Positions 19,333-27,181 of a DNA stretch of 64,000 nucleotides are shown here, piece after piece. Positions within the stretch are counted from its first letter, which is position 1. Each line of letters begins with the position of its first letter. Source of the DNA: Nitrospirota bacterium (GTDB lineage Bacteria; Nitrospirota; Thermodesulfovibrionia; Thermodesulfovibrionales; SM23-35); the NCBI GenBank assembly GCA_040754395.1, contig JBFMCL010000013.1, positions 21,643 through 85,642 on the forward strand, given 5' to 3'. Both the position numbers and the translations under genes were made by a program. The notes under the pieces were generated by a model that worked only from the letters and a program-made list of their open reading frames with translations, did not search any database and was not told where the DNA came from.

Positions 19333-19953
19333 CTATTCCAGTATGAGATCTTCAAGCCTCAGCCTTTTCCTCGGTCGAGGAGACTCATCCGGGTATCCCA
19401 GCGGGAGCAGGGCTACAACAAATATATTCTCGTCCCAGCCAAAAATATCACGAATCTTCTGTTCGTCGATCAGCCGGACCCAGCAACTGCCAAGACCGAA
19501 GTCAAGTGCCCTCAGAACCATGTGTTCAACCGCAATGGCAACATTGAAAGCAATCCTGGACCCAAGCTGTTCTTTGCTCATGAGGTTCAACTGGGAATCC
19601 ATCTGTTCTGCCCGGCTGAGGAGTATTTTGATAATTCTGTTCTGGACGGCACCTGTTCTGCCGAGATCCTGGATTCCCGACACCATGCCTTCCAGATAGC
19701 CTCTTATATCAGCGCAGCATACAAATACTGCCGGAGCATTTGCGATAAACATCTGTCCGAAAGCTGCTTCAGACAGAGCTGTTTTGGTATTGCTGTCAGT
19801 GACAATTTTGAATCGCCATGGCTGGGCATTACATCCTGACGGAGCAAGTCGCGCAGCATCGAGGACAGCCGTTATGCATTCATCGGGTACAGAATCAGGC
19901 TTGAATCTTCTGATGCTTCGTCTTCTCTCTATTGCATCTTTCGTCAGCAGCAT
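19333..19953 (-). CDS. Nitroreductase-family flavoprotein
   Basis: A 206-aa FMN-dependent oxidoreductase of the nitroreductase superfamily. The FMN phosphate-binding motif RRSIRRFKPDSV is at residues 11-22, followed by AARLAPSGCNAQPWRF. The C-terminal LLPLGYPDESPRPRKRL closes the flavin site. Family members reduce nitro compounds, quinones or flavins or act in cofactor synthesis, so the substrate here is open. It is flanked by the convergent FecR/DUF6600 gene and by the S41 protease on the same strand 62 bp away. Confidence 0.92.
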   Translation of the reverse strand: MLLTKDAIERRRSIRRFKPDSVPDECITAVLDAARLAPSGCNAQPWRFKIVTDSNTKTALSEAAFGQMFIANAPAVFVCCADIRGYLEGMVSGIQDLGRTGAVQNRIIKILLSRAEQMDSQLNLMSKEQLGSRIAFNVAIAVEHMVLRALDFGLGSCWVRLIDEQKIRDIFGWDENIFVVALLPLGYPDESPRPRKRLRLEDLILE

Positions 19954-20015
19954 GACCGTGTGAGTTTTTCGATATCCACGGAAACGGGGAGGCCTGCACT
20001 CACTGTCCGAATCCG

Positions 20016-21332
20016 CTATGAGGCTTTTGGCAGTTCCCTGAAGACGTTCCAGGTCTTCAGCAGGTCGATAGCCCTTTGCAGCTGAATATCCTCTTTCTCG
20101 TCAATCTCGATAGGTATCATTTCATCAGACCCTTCCTGAACGTCTTCGAAATCAAGCTGACCATTTTTCAGATGCCTTTCGAGATCTTTTTCTCTAATGA
20201 CGGGCCGCCCTTTTTCCCCTTCCTTTAATTCCTGTTTCACCATGATATCGGGTGTAATGCCGGTTGTCTGTATGGAAATGCCTTTGGGTGTGTAATACCG
20301 GGCTGTCGTTAGCCTGAGCGCTGAGCCGTCGGCAAGCGGGACCACTGACTGGACGGATCCCTTGCCGAACGTCTGGGAACCGATCAGCACAGCCCTGTTC
20401 CAGTCTTTCAGCGCACCGGCAACGATCTCGGAAGCGCTTGCACTGCCCTGATTGACCAGTATTACCATGGGTAACTGGGTGTTTGCATTGTTTTTTCCGC
20501 TCCGATACTCAACCTTTTCACCTTTTTTGTCTTTCATGTAGACCACCAGTTTATCCGAAGGCAGGAACTGGCTTGAGACGTCAACAGCGCTGTTCAAAAG
20601 TCCCCCCGGATTGTTCCTCAGGTCAAGAATAAGAGAGCTGATCTTCTGTTTTACAAGAGATTGCATTGCATTCGAAAGATCAGACGAGGTCTGTTCCTGA
20701 AACTGAATTATCTTTACATACCCGATGGTATCTTCGATAACCTTCGATTTCACGCTCTTGATCTTGATTATCTGTCTCAAGATAGTGAAGTCTTTCGTTT
20801 CTTTCCAGCCTTCTCTCAGTATAGTGATCTTGACCGATGTTGAAGGAGCGCCTCTCATCCTGCTGACGGCATCCTGAAGACTCATGTCCTTCGTGAATTC
20901 GTCATTGATCTTTATGATTTTATCAGCGGCCTTGATTCCTACCTTGTATGCAGGGGTATCTTCTATCGGTGCGATAACCGTCAGCATGCCTTCTTTTATT
21001 CCTATCTGTATTCCAATTCCTCCGAATTCGCCTTTCGTATCAACCTGCATCTCCTTGAACTGTTCTGGAGTCATAAAGGCAGAATGAGGATCGAGAGAAT
21101 TCACCATTCCTTTAATAGCGCCGTAAATCAGGTCTTTTGGTTTGCTATCCTCGACGTAATTTTTCCTTACCAGTGAAAGTGCCTCTGAAAATACCTTGAG
21201 CTCTTCATATCCTTCGACCTCAGCCTGTACACTGGTCAGTGTCCACCTTCCGATGAAGATGCCTGCTGAGGCGACAAATAGTATAAGAAAAACCGTCAGG
21301 AGCGGTTTCTTGTCAAACATCCTTTTTCCCAT
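20016..21332 (-). CDS. ctpA: S41-family C-terminal processing protease
   Basis: A periplasmic serine protease of about 438 aa that trims protein C-termini. It has an N-terminal signal anchor (FDKKPLLTVFLILFVASAG), a PDZ domain near residues 95-170 (GIGIQIGIKEGMLTVIAP) and the peptidase core with catalytic Ser in NQGSASASEIVAGAL and Lys in GSQTFGKGSVQ. The ATG at 21332 is chosen because GGAGG lies nine bases upstream; the ATG at 21341 sits directly against that site. It overlaps nothing but follows the EnvC-like gene by about 20 bp, so it belongs to the ftsE-ftsX-envC-ctp operon. Confidence 0.93.
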   Translation of the reverse strand: MGKRMFDKKPLLTVFLILFVASAGIFIGRWTLTSVQAEVEGYEELKVFSEALSLVRKNYVEDSKPKDLIYGAIKGMVNSLDPHSAFMTPEQFKEMQVDTKGEFGGIGIQIGIKEGMLTVIAPIEDTPAYKVGIKAADKIIKINDEFTKDMSLQDAVSRMRGAPSTSVKITILREGWKETKDFTILRQIIKIKSVKSKVIEDTIGYVKIIQFQEQTSSDLSNAMQSLVKQKISSLILDLRNNPGGLLNSAVDVSSQFLPSDKLVVYMKDKKGEKVEYRSGKNNANTQLPMVILVNQGSASASEIVAGALKDWNRAVLIGSQTFGKGSVQSVVPLADGSALRLTTARYYTPKGISIQTTGITPDIMVKQELKEGEKGRPVIREKDLERHLKNGQLDFEDVQEGSDEMIPIEIDEKEDIQLQRAIDLLKTWNVFRELPKAS

Positions 21333-21352
21333 GCGTTTCATCCTCCAAAGCG

Positions 21353-22486
21353 TTATCGTCTCTGCAGCCACTGTAACGGGTCAAGTGGTTTGCCTTTATA
21401 CCGGATTTCAAAATACAGGCCGTCGGAATTCACGATGCCGGAATTGCCTACACGTCCTATGACATGCATTTCCTTTATTATATCTCCTACGTTTGCAAAA
21501 ATCTCTGATAAACTTCCGTATAGGGAATGATACCCGTCTCCATGGTTAAGAATCACGAGCTGGCCGTACCCCTTGAACCATTCTGCGAAAACCACCTTGC
21601 CGCCATGCACGGATCGGGCCATTGCGTCTGGTGTCGCTTCAATAAAAGTGCCGCTCCTGAATATAGGGGTATTGAACTGAGGGTCTTTCTGAGAACCGTA
21701 ACGGACGACTATCCTGCCGTCCACCGGCCAGGGGAGCTTCCCCTTGAGGGTTGAGAAGTTTTTGTCAGAGAGGATCTCCCTGCGTTCCCGTTCAGCCCTT
21801 TCTGATTCCCTGATGATTTCAAGGAGCTTTTTTGATGCCTGCTCCATCTCTTTCAGCATCTTTGTATAGGAAGATTTTTCTTTTTTCACTGAAACAAGCA
21901 ATATTTCTCTGTCCTCTTTTTTTTCTGCAAGGGATTGTTCCTCAGCGCTGACTTTTTCCCGGTTTCTGGAGAGTTCTTTTTTCAGGGTTACAAGTTTCTT
22001 TTCCTGTATGGTGAGATTCTCCAGATTCGCTTTGTAATCGTTCAATACTCTGTTTTCGCTGGTTGCAATAAACTGCAGATACTTGATATTCCTCATGACT
22101 TGAGAGATGTCCTCGGCACTCATGAACAGCATCATGGTGTCTGTGTAATTGCCGTATTTGTGAATGGACCTTATTTTCTGCTTGATCCACTCCCTGTGAC
22201 TCTCGATTTTTCTTTTCTTCTCCGCAATTTCGCTCTCTACCCTGGCAATCTGGGACTCGGTTGCCTGAAGGCGTTTTCTGTATTTTCTGAGATCCGACTC
22301 AACTATCTTAAGCTGCTTGTTGATATTTTCTATCTCTGAGAGGACCGATGATTCTTTTTTCCTGGTCTGCTCGATTTTTCTCTTTTGTGAACGGATCTCT
22401 TTCTGTATCTGTTTGTATTCCTCCTGGGGTGTTTCGGCCAGAGAGCAGTGAGACGCCGGAAGGAGAAAGGGGAAGAGGAATACCAT
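21353..22486 (-). CDS. EnvC-like murein hydrolase activator (degenerate LytM domain)
   Basis: An exported protein with a long coiled coil (about 20-240, many K/E/R/Q heptads) and a C-terminal LytM/M23 domain. The zinc ligands of active M23 peptidases are not conserved: the HxH position reads LYFEIRYKG where active enzymes have LHFE. This is as in E. coli EnvC, an activator of amidases. Its place behind ftsE-ftsX supports a divisome role, since FtsEX recruits EnvC. The ATG at 22486 has no ribosome binding site and gives a signal peptide without positive charge. The frame is open upstream, where no ATG, GTG or TTG is found, so the true start may be unconventional. Confidence 0.88.
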   Translation of the reverse strand: MVFLFPFLLPASHCSLAETPQEEYKQIQKEIRSQKRKIEQTRKKESSVLSEIENINKQLKIVESDLRKYRKRLQATESQIARVESEIAEKKRKIESHREWIKQKIRSIHKYGNYTDTMMLFMSAEDISQVMRNIKYLQFIATSENRVLNDYKANLENLTIQEKKLVTLKKELSRNREKVSAEEQSLAEKKEDREILLVSVKKEKSSYTKMLKEMEQASKKLLEIIRESERAERERREILSDKNFSTLKGKLPWPVDGRIVVRYGSQKDPQFNTPIFRSGTFIEATPDAMARSVHGGKVVFAEWFKGYGQLVILNHGDGYHSLYGSLSEIFANVGDIIKEMHVIGRVGNSGIVNSDGLYFEIRYKGKPLDPLQWLQRR

Positions 22487-22595
22487 GCAGTATGCAGAAC
22501 ACAGTATCAGCAGGGCGTGAAATTTTATTGCTCCCGCATACCGTATCCGCCTGTTTTTTCCTACGGAAAATCCCTTTTGTGTGCTGAAAAGGTAG

Positions 22596-23471
22596 CTAAT
22601 ATCTGATCCTCCCGATAGCTATTGCAGATCCGGTTATTCCGAGAAAAAGCCCTGCCGGGATAAGGACGAAGGAGGCTTCGACCGGAAAATGTACCATCTT
22701 GAATATGGGAAAAGAAAGGCTCAGATTGAGCACAACAAAATAATACAATGCGAGCATGCCGATGAAACTCAGAAAACCGCCTGCCATGCCTATTACAGCG
22801 CCCTCTATGATAAACGGCGCCCTGATGAAACCCTTTGTCGCTCCGAGGAGCTTATAGGTTTCAATTTCAGTGTTTTTCCTGAAAAAAAGAATTTTCACGG
22901 TGCTGTAGCAGACGAATATCATCCCGGCAGCCATAATCACCACGACGATCATCCCCGCAGTTTTGATCCCCATCCTGAGCGAGTAGATAGATGCAAGAAA
23001 TCTCTCCCCGTATTCTATTTCCTGGATTCCCCTGAAATCACGCAACTTTTCAGTCAATCGCCTTATATTCTCAGGCCCCACCGCATCTGGCTTCAGCTTT
23101 ATCTCTATTGTGTCGGGGAGGGGGTTTTCGCCGATTCCGCCGAGGATTATTTCAGCGTCTTTCAGTGTTGACTTGAGTTCTCTCAGTGCTTCATCTTTTG
23201 GAATAAGACTTGCCTTTATCACGGAGGGGTCTTTTTGTGCAGCACTGACAATGCTGTCGGTCTCCTCCTTTGACAGGTTATCCCTGAGATAGAGCATCAC
23301 GGAAAATTTTTCCGGTAGTTTCCTGGTTATCATTTCAACATTGTAGACGGAAAGAACCGTAAGCGCGGTGAACAGGAGGCCTGCTGCGATCGTCAGGATC
23401 GACAGAAGGTTGATCCACTTTTCATGGAGGATACTCTGAAGCGCCATTCTGAAAGCATAAGGAGCAGCCAT
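22596..23471 (-). CDS. ftsX: Cell division protein FtsX
   Basis: The membrane subunit of the FtsEX ABC-type complex, 291 aa. A first membrane helix (WINLLSILTIAAGLLFTALTVLS) is followed by a periplasmic domain of about 120 residues, then three helices (MIVVVIMAAGMIFVCYS, EGAVIGMAGGFLSFIGMLAL, VLIPAGLFLGITGSAIA). This is the FtsX layout. The complex does not transport; it signals ATP hydrolysis to EnvC-type activators at the septum. Its ATG directly follows the ftsE stop (TGAATG), so they are translationally coupled. Confidence 0.95.
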   Translation of the reverse strand: MAAPYAFRMALQSILHEKWINLLSILTIAAGLLFTALTVLSVYNVEMITRKLPEKFSVMLYLRDNLSKEETDSIVSAAQKDPSVIKASLIPKDEALRELKSTLKDAEIILGGIGENPLPDTIEIKLKPDAVGPENIRRLTEKLRDFRGIQEIEYGERFLASIYSLRMGIKTAGMIVVVIMAAGMIFVCYSTVKILFFRKNTEIETYKLLGATKGFIRAPFIIEGAVIGMAGGFLSFIGMLALYYFVVLNLSLSFPIFKMVHFPVEASFVLIPAGLFLGITGSAIAIGRIRY

Positions 23472-24134
23472 TCAGCAGATCTCCTCTCCGGCAAAATTGC
23501 CGAAATCCAGCTTAAAGACCCGTTTCCCGCTGTTTCTGAAAAGCTCCTGATTGTGTGTGGCGATAAGTATTGTAGCTCCCCGTGCGTTGATGTCCTTGAA
23601 TGTTTTCATGATTCCGGCGGATGTATCCGGGTCGACATTCCCTGTCGGTTCGTCAGCGAGGATGATCATTGGTTCAGAGACTATCGCTCGCGCAATCGCG
23701 ATCCTTTGCTGTTCACCCCCCGAGAGTGTCGGAGGGTAACTTTCAGTTTTATGACGCAGATTTACCATCTTGAGAGAATCGAAAACCCGTGCTTTTATCT
23801 CTCTTTCGTCCATGCGTCGTATTCTCAGGGCAAGGGCTACATTCTCAAAAATATTCTTGTTCTTGAGGAGTCTGAAATCCTGAAATACCACGCCGATTTG
23901 CCTTCTCAGCTCCGGGATCCTCGACTCCCTGAGCCTGTCGACATCCCATTCTGAAACCCTGACACTTCCCTCATCGGGTTTTTCCGCCATGTAAATAAGT
24001 TTCAGGAGAGTGGATTTGCCTGACCCGCTTGGTCCGGTAATGAAGACCATTTCGCCTTTTTCGACAGAAAAGGTTACTTTCCTTAATGCGGTATGATTTT
24101 CATAGTGTTTTGATACGTCTTCGAAATGTATCAT
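23472..24134 (-). CDS. ftsE: Cell division ATP-binding protein FtsE
   Basis: The ATPase of FtsEX, 220 aa. Walker A is GPSGSGKST (residues 35-43), followed by the signature LSGGEQQRIAIARA, Walker B IILADEPTGNVD, and the switch His in IATHNQELF. It begins MIHFEDVSKHYENHTALRKV, typical of FtsE. It leads the division operon ftsE-ftsX-envC-ctp. Nothing clear marks a promoter in the 67 bp upstream, so it may be transcribed from there or from the transketolase genes. Confidence 0.96.
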   Translation of the reverse strand: MIHFEDVSKHYENHTALRKVTFSVEKGEMVFITGPSGSGKSTLLKLIYMAEKPDEGSVRVSEWDVDRLRESRIPELRRQIGVVFQDFRLLKNKNIFENVALALRIRRMDEREIKARVFDSLKMVNLRHKTESYPPTLSGGEQQRIAIARAIVSEPMIILADEPTGNVDPDTSAGIMKTFKDINARGATILIATHNQELFRNSGKRVFKLDFGNFAGEEIC

Positions 24135-24201
24135 CTCATCAAAGAAGAATGAAATACAGCCAAAAAAAGGTTACCTAAAATTGCGTCAGAACCTGAACCT
24201 G

Positions 24202-25182
24202 TCATTTTCCAAGCGCCTTGCGGACAGTTTCGGCTATATTTTCGGGAGTCAGCCCGTAATGCGTCAATAGTTCTTCTGATTTCCCCGAACATCCGAAGTC
24301 ATCCCTTATGCCGATCCTGACAACGGTTGAAGGACGGGTTTCAGAGAGAAATTCGCTTACCGCGCTTCCCAGTCCTCCTATGATGGAATGCTCTTCTGCG
24401 GTAATCAGCACTCTGCTTTTTTCCGCGGCTTTCAGCAATACATCGGCATCGAGGGGTTTTACCGTGGACATGTTGATCACTCCGGCATCGATATTTTCCT
24501 CTTGCAGCTTTGCTGCCGCGTTAAGGGCCATTCCTACCATGATTCCCATGGCTACGATGTTCACATCCTTTCCGATATGAAACGCGTGAGCTTTCCCAAT
24601 ATTGAAAACATAGTCATCCGGCATGACCAAGGGAATTTTTGCCCTTCCGAGCCTTACATACACCGGCCCTTTGTACTCTGCGATAGTATTGATCACCTGC
24701 CTGGTCTCATTGCCGTCTGCAGGCACAATGACAGTCATATTGGGGAGCACCCTCATGAGGGCCACGTCTTCAATCGCCTGATGGGATGCTCCGTCCTCAC
24801 CTACGGTAATCCCGCTATGAGTGGCTACCAGTTTGACATTGAGGTTGGAATAACAGACAGTCTGCCGTATCTGTTCCCATGCTCGACCGGTTTGAAATAC
24901 CGCAAATGTTGAAGCAAAAGGCAATTTCCCTGCGAGAGAAAGTCCGCCTGCAGTGCCGATCATATCCTGTTCAGAAACGCCAAGATTGAAGAACCGTTCA
25001 GGAAACGCCTTGGCAAATTTCCCGGTTTTTGTCGATCCGGAAAGGTCTGCATCCAGGACAACCAGATCGTTTCTTTTATTACCGAGTTCAAGCAGTGCTG
25101 CTCCATAGGCATCTCTTGTGGCCACCTGTTTCCTTCCAGCAGTCTGTACGGCATGCGCTGTTGTCTGTGCCCTTTCTCCCAT
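24202..25182 (-). CDS. Transketolase, C-terminal (pyrimidine-binding) subunit
   Basis: A 326-aa protein equal to the middle and C-terminal domains of transketolase. It has the pyrimidine-domain core GVSEQDMIGTAGGLSLAGK, which contains the conserved catalytic Glu, then THSGITVGEDGASHQAIED and a C-terminal domain with TAEEHSIIGGLGSAVSE. It works as a heteromer with the N-terminal subunit upstream to move two-carbon units in the non-oxidative pentose phosphate pathway. Split transketolases are common in anaerobes and archaea. Its ATG overlaps the partner stop by one base (TAATG). Confidence 0.95.
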   Translation of the reverse strand: MGERAQTTAHAVQTAGRKQVATRDAYGAALLELGNKRNDLVVLDADLSGSTKTGKFAKAFPERFFNLGVSEQDMIGTAGGLSLAGKLPFASTFAVFQTGRAWEQIRQTVCYSNLNVKLVATHSGITVGEDGASHQAIEDVALMRVLPNMTVIVPADGNETRQVINTIAEYKGPVYVRLGRAKIPLVMPDDYVFNIGKAHAFHIGKDVNIVAMGIMVGMALNAAAKLQEENIDAGVINMSTVKPLDADVLLKAAEKSRVLITAEEHSIIGGLGSAVSEFLSETRPSTVVRIGIRDDFGCSGKSEELLTHYGLTPENIAETVRKALGK

Positions 25183-26015
25183 TAGTTCTCCAGCTCCTTT
25201 ATTGCCATTTCGAGTTCCTCAGATGTTGGTGCGATCCCGTGGTATTCAACTTTTCCTTCAAAGAAGGATACCCCTTTCCCTTTTATCGTACGTGCAACTA
25301 TCATGGTCGGTTTGTGCTTCACTGCCTCTGCGCTGTTCAGCGCGTCAACGATTGCCTTCATGTCATGTCCGTTGATGTCCATGACGTTCCAGCCGAAAGA
25401 TTCCCATTTGCTTACAATCGGCTCGATGTGCATTACGTCGCAGCAGTGGCCGTCAATCTGAAGACCGTTGTTGTCGATGAAGGCACAAAGATTATCGAGC
25501 CGGTAATGGGCAGCGGTCATGGCAGCCTCCCAGACCTGACCTTCCTGTATCTCTCCGTCTCCGAGAAGGCAATACACGCGAGAACCTGATTTATCAATCT
25601 TGAGTCCCATCGCGATTCCGTTTGCGATGGAGAGTCCCTGGCCGAGAGAACCTGTCGAGATCTCGACGCCGGGAAGTTTCTTTGAGCATGGATGCCCCTG
25701 CAGGGGACTTCCAAGCTTGCGCAATGTCCTGAGCAGCTGCATGTCAAAATAGCCTGAGAGAGCAAGAGCGGCATACAGGACCGGTGCCGCATGACCTTTT
25801 GAAAGGATGAACCTGTCCCGTTCCTCCCATTTCGGGGTTGCCGGGTTATGCCGCATTTTGTAGAAATAGAGCGCGGTCACAATGTCGGCAGCGGAAAGGG
25901 AACCTCCTGTATGTCCGGAACCTGCTTCGGTAAGCATTTTGAGAATTTCTCTCCTCAGATCCTTTGCCCTGGCTTCAAGTGAGTGTACATCAACAGCAGC
26001 AACATCAGTTTTCAT
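25182..26015 (-). CDS. Transketolase, N-terminal (thiamine diphosphate-binding) subunit
   Basis: A 277-aa protein covering the thiamine-diphosphate-binding domain. SGHTGGSLSAADIVTALYF near residues 33-51 holds the conserved His, STGSLGQGLSIANG the cofactor site, and LLGDGEIQEGQVWEA plus NNGLQIDG the metal/diphosphate motif. KGKGVSFFEGKVEYHG closes the active site. It pairs with the C-terminal subunit next to it. The start overlaps the end of the upstream unknown gene by 11 bp, implying a three-gene operon. Confidence 0.96.
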   Translation of the reverse strand: MKTDVAAVDVHSLEARAKDLRREILKMLTEAGSGHTGGSLSAADIVTALYFYKMRHNPATPKWEERDRFILSKGHAAPVLYAALALSGYFDMQLLRTLRKLGSPLQGHPCSKKLPGVEISTGSLGQGLSIANGIAMGLKIDKSGSRVYCLLGDGEIQEGQVWEAAMTAAHYRLDNLCAFIDNNGLQIDGHCCDVMHIEPIVSKWESFGWNVMDINGHDMKAIVDALNSAEAVKHKPTMIVARTIKGKGVSFFEGKVEYHGIAPTSEELEMAIKELEN

Positions 26016-26478
26016 TTTTTTTGGCCCTCTTCAATATGAAATTAAGCAGGATATCATCGAGACTCCTCGTCATCTGTTCATCCGGCTCAGTTTTCTGCTC
26101 CGGCTTTACAAGAGTATTTTCTGATATTTCTGCCATTACCTCTTCCTGTACCGAAGTGCTCTCCGGGAGTTCGTCATGAAAAGTGGATGGTTGATCATTC
26201 GGCGTTGCATCTCCGGCTGCCGCGGATTCGACTGTATACTTGCCGGCCAGAAGCTCCTTGATCATGGTTTTGTGCTGTATTTTCATCAGGTTTCTGACCT
26301 TATCGTTCAGGTCGGGGTGGCCGATTACGTGGGCATAACTGGTCTTTTTCGATGCGAGGATTGCGCCTTTTGAGTAAAGAAGCGAGACAATCACAGGATT
26401 ATTTTTTCCACTATCCTCTGTTTGCACATGGTATATCTTGTCTTTGTACGATATGTTAGTATTATAGCCAACAAGCAT
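26005..26478 (-). CDS. Conserved-looking protein of unknown function
   Basis: A 157-aa soluble protein. The N-terminal ~70 residues look folded (YNTNISYKDKIYHVQTEDSG, IVSLLYSKGAILASKKTSY), while residues 80-130 are acidic and low-complexity. The C-terminal SLDDILLNFILKRAKKN is a short amphipathic helix. No named domain was recognised. It overlaps the transketolase N-subunit gene by 11 bp and is divergent from the kinase at 26554. TATAAT-like sequence lies in the 75-bp divergent gap but no convincing -35. A regulatory role for transketolase is possible but not shown. Confidence 0.7.
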   Translation of the reverse strand: MLVGYNTNISYKDKIYHVQTEDSGKNNPVIVSLLYSKGAILASKKTSYAHVIGHPDLNDKVRNLMKIQHKTMIKELLAGKYTVESAAAGDATPNDQPSTFHDELPESTSVQEEVMAEISENTLVKPEQKTEPDEQMTRSLDDILLNFILKRAKKNEN

Positions 26479-26553
26479 TATCTCTATGGTCTATGCAACA
26501 CTTATCAAAGTATTATATATGGCCCGGGGAAAAAAAGTGAAGTGGGGGAGGTG

Positions 26554-27078
26554 ATGAGAATCGCAATTGCGGTGTGGCTGACAGGTCTTCCCGGGAGCGG
26601 AAAGAGCTCTGTCGCCGATGAAGTGAAAAAAAACCTTCCCGGCATTGTTGTTCTCAGGATGGATCGGTTGCGGAAAATCGTGACTCCCGAGCCGACATAT
26701 TCGGAATCAGAAAGGGATATTGTTTACAGGGCATTGGTATTTCTTGCAGCCAATCTTACAAAACTCGGCCATGATGTCATCATAGATGCGACGGGAAATC
26801 TCAGAAAATGGCGTGATCTCGCAAGACAGCATATTCCCGGATACATTGAAGTGTATCTCAGATGCCCGTTGCAAGTGTGCATGCAGCGGGAGCAACTGCG
26901 GAAAACAGCGCATGACGCACCAGGGGATATTTATCGCAAGGGTACAGAAGGCTGGCCTGTACCGGGAATTACGGTGCCTTATGAGGAACCGCTGAATCCT
27001 GAAATCATCATTGATTCGGACAGCACTCCCGTAAAAGAGGCTGCAGCGAGAATCATGGAAAAAATAGCGCGGAGGTAG
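26554..27078 (+). CDS. Adenylylsulfate kinase-like P-loop kinase
   Basis: A 174-aa P-loop kinase similar to the APS kinase (CysC) family. Walker A is GLPGSGKSS near residue 12, and the family-like elements DATGNLRKWRDLAR and RCPLQVCMQREQLRK are visible. It lacks neighbouring sulfate-assimilation genes, so the substrate may be another small molecule such as a sugar or nucleotide sulfate. The open frame starts far upstream at 26422, but the ATG at 26554 has GGGGGAGG just before it and starts at the fold boundary. GTG at 26551 is an alternative. Confidence 0.82.
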   Translation: MRIAIAVWLTGLPGSGKSSVADEVKKNLPGIVVLRMDRLRKIVTPEPTYSESERDIVYRALVFLAANLTKLGHDVIIDATGNLRKWRDLARQHIPGYIEVYLRCPLQVCMQREQLRKTAHDAPGDIYRKGTEGWPVPGITVPYEEPLNPEIIIDSDSTPVKEAAARIMEKIARR

Positions 27079-27181
27079 AATCTGTTTCTGTGGTATTCAT
27101 GAGAATCCGTCAGAAAGAAGAAAACGCTGCATAACCGTTCATACCTATGCATATTTACCTGATTCAGGAGCGGCGATATTC

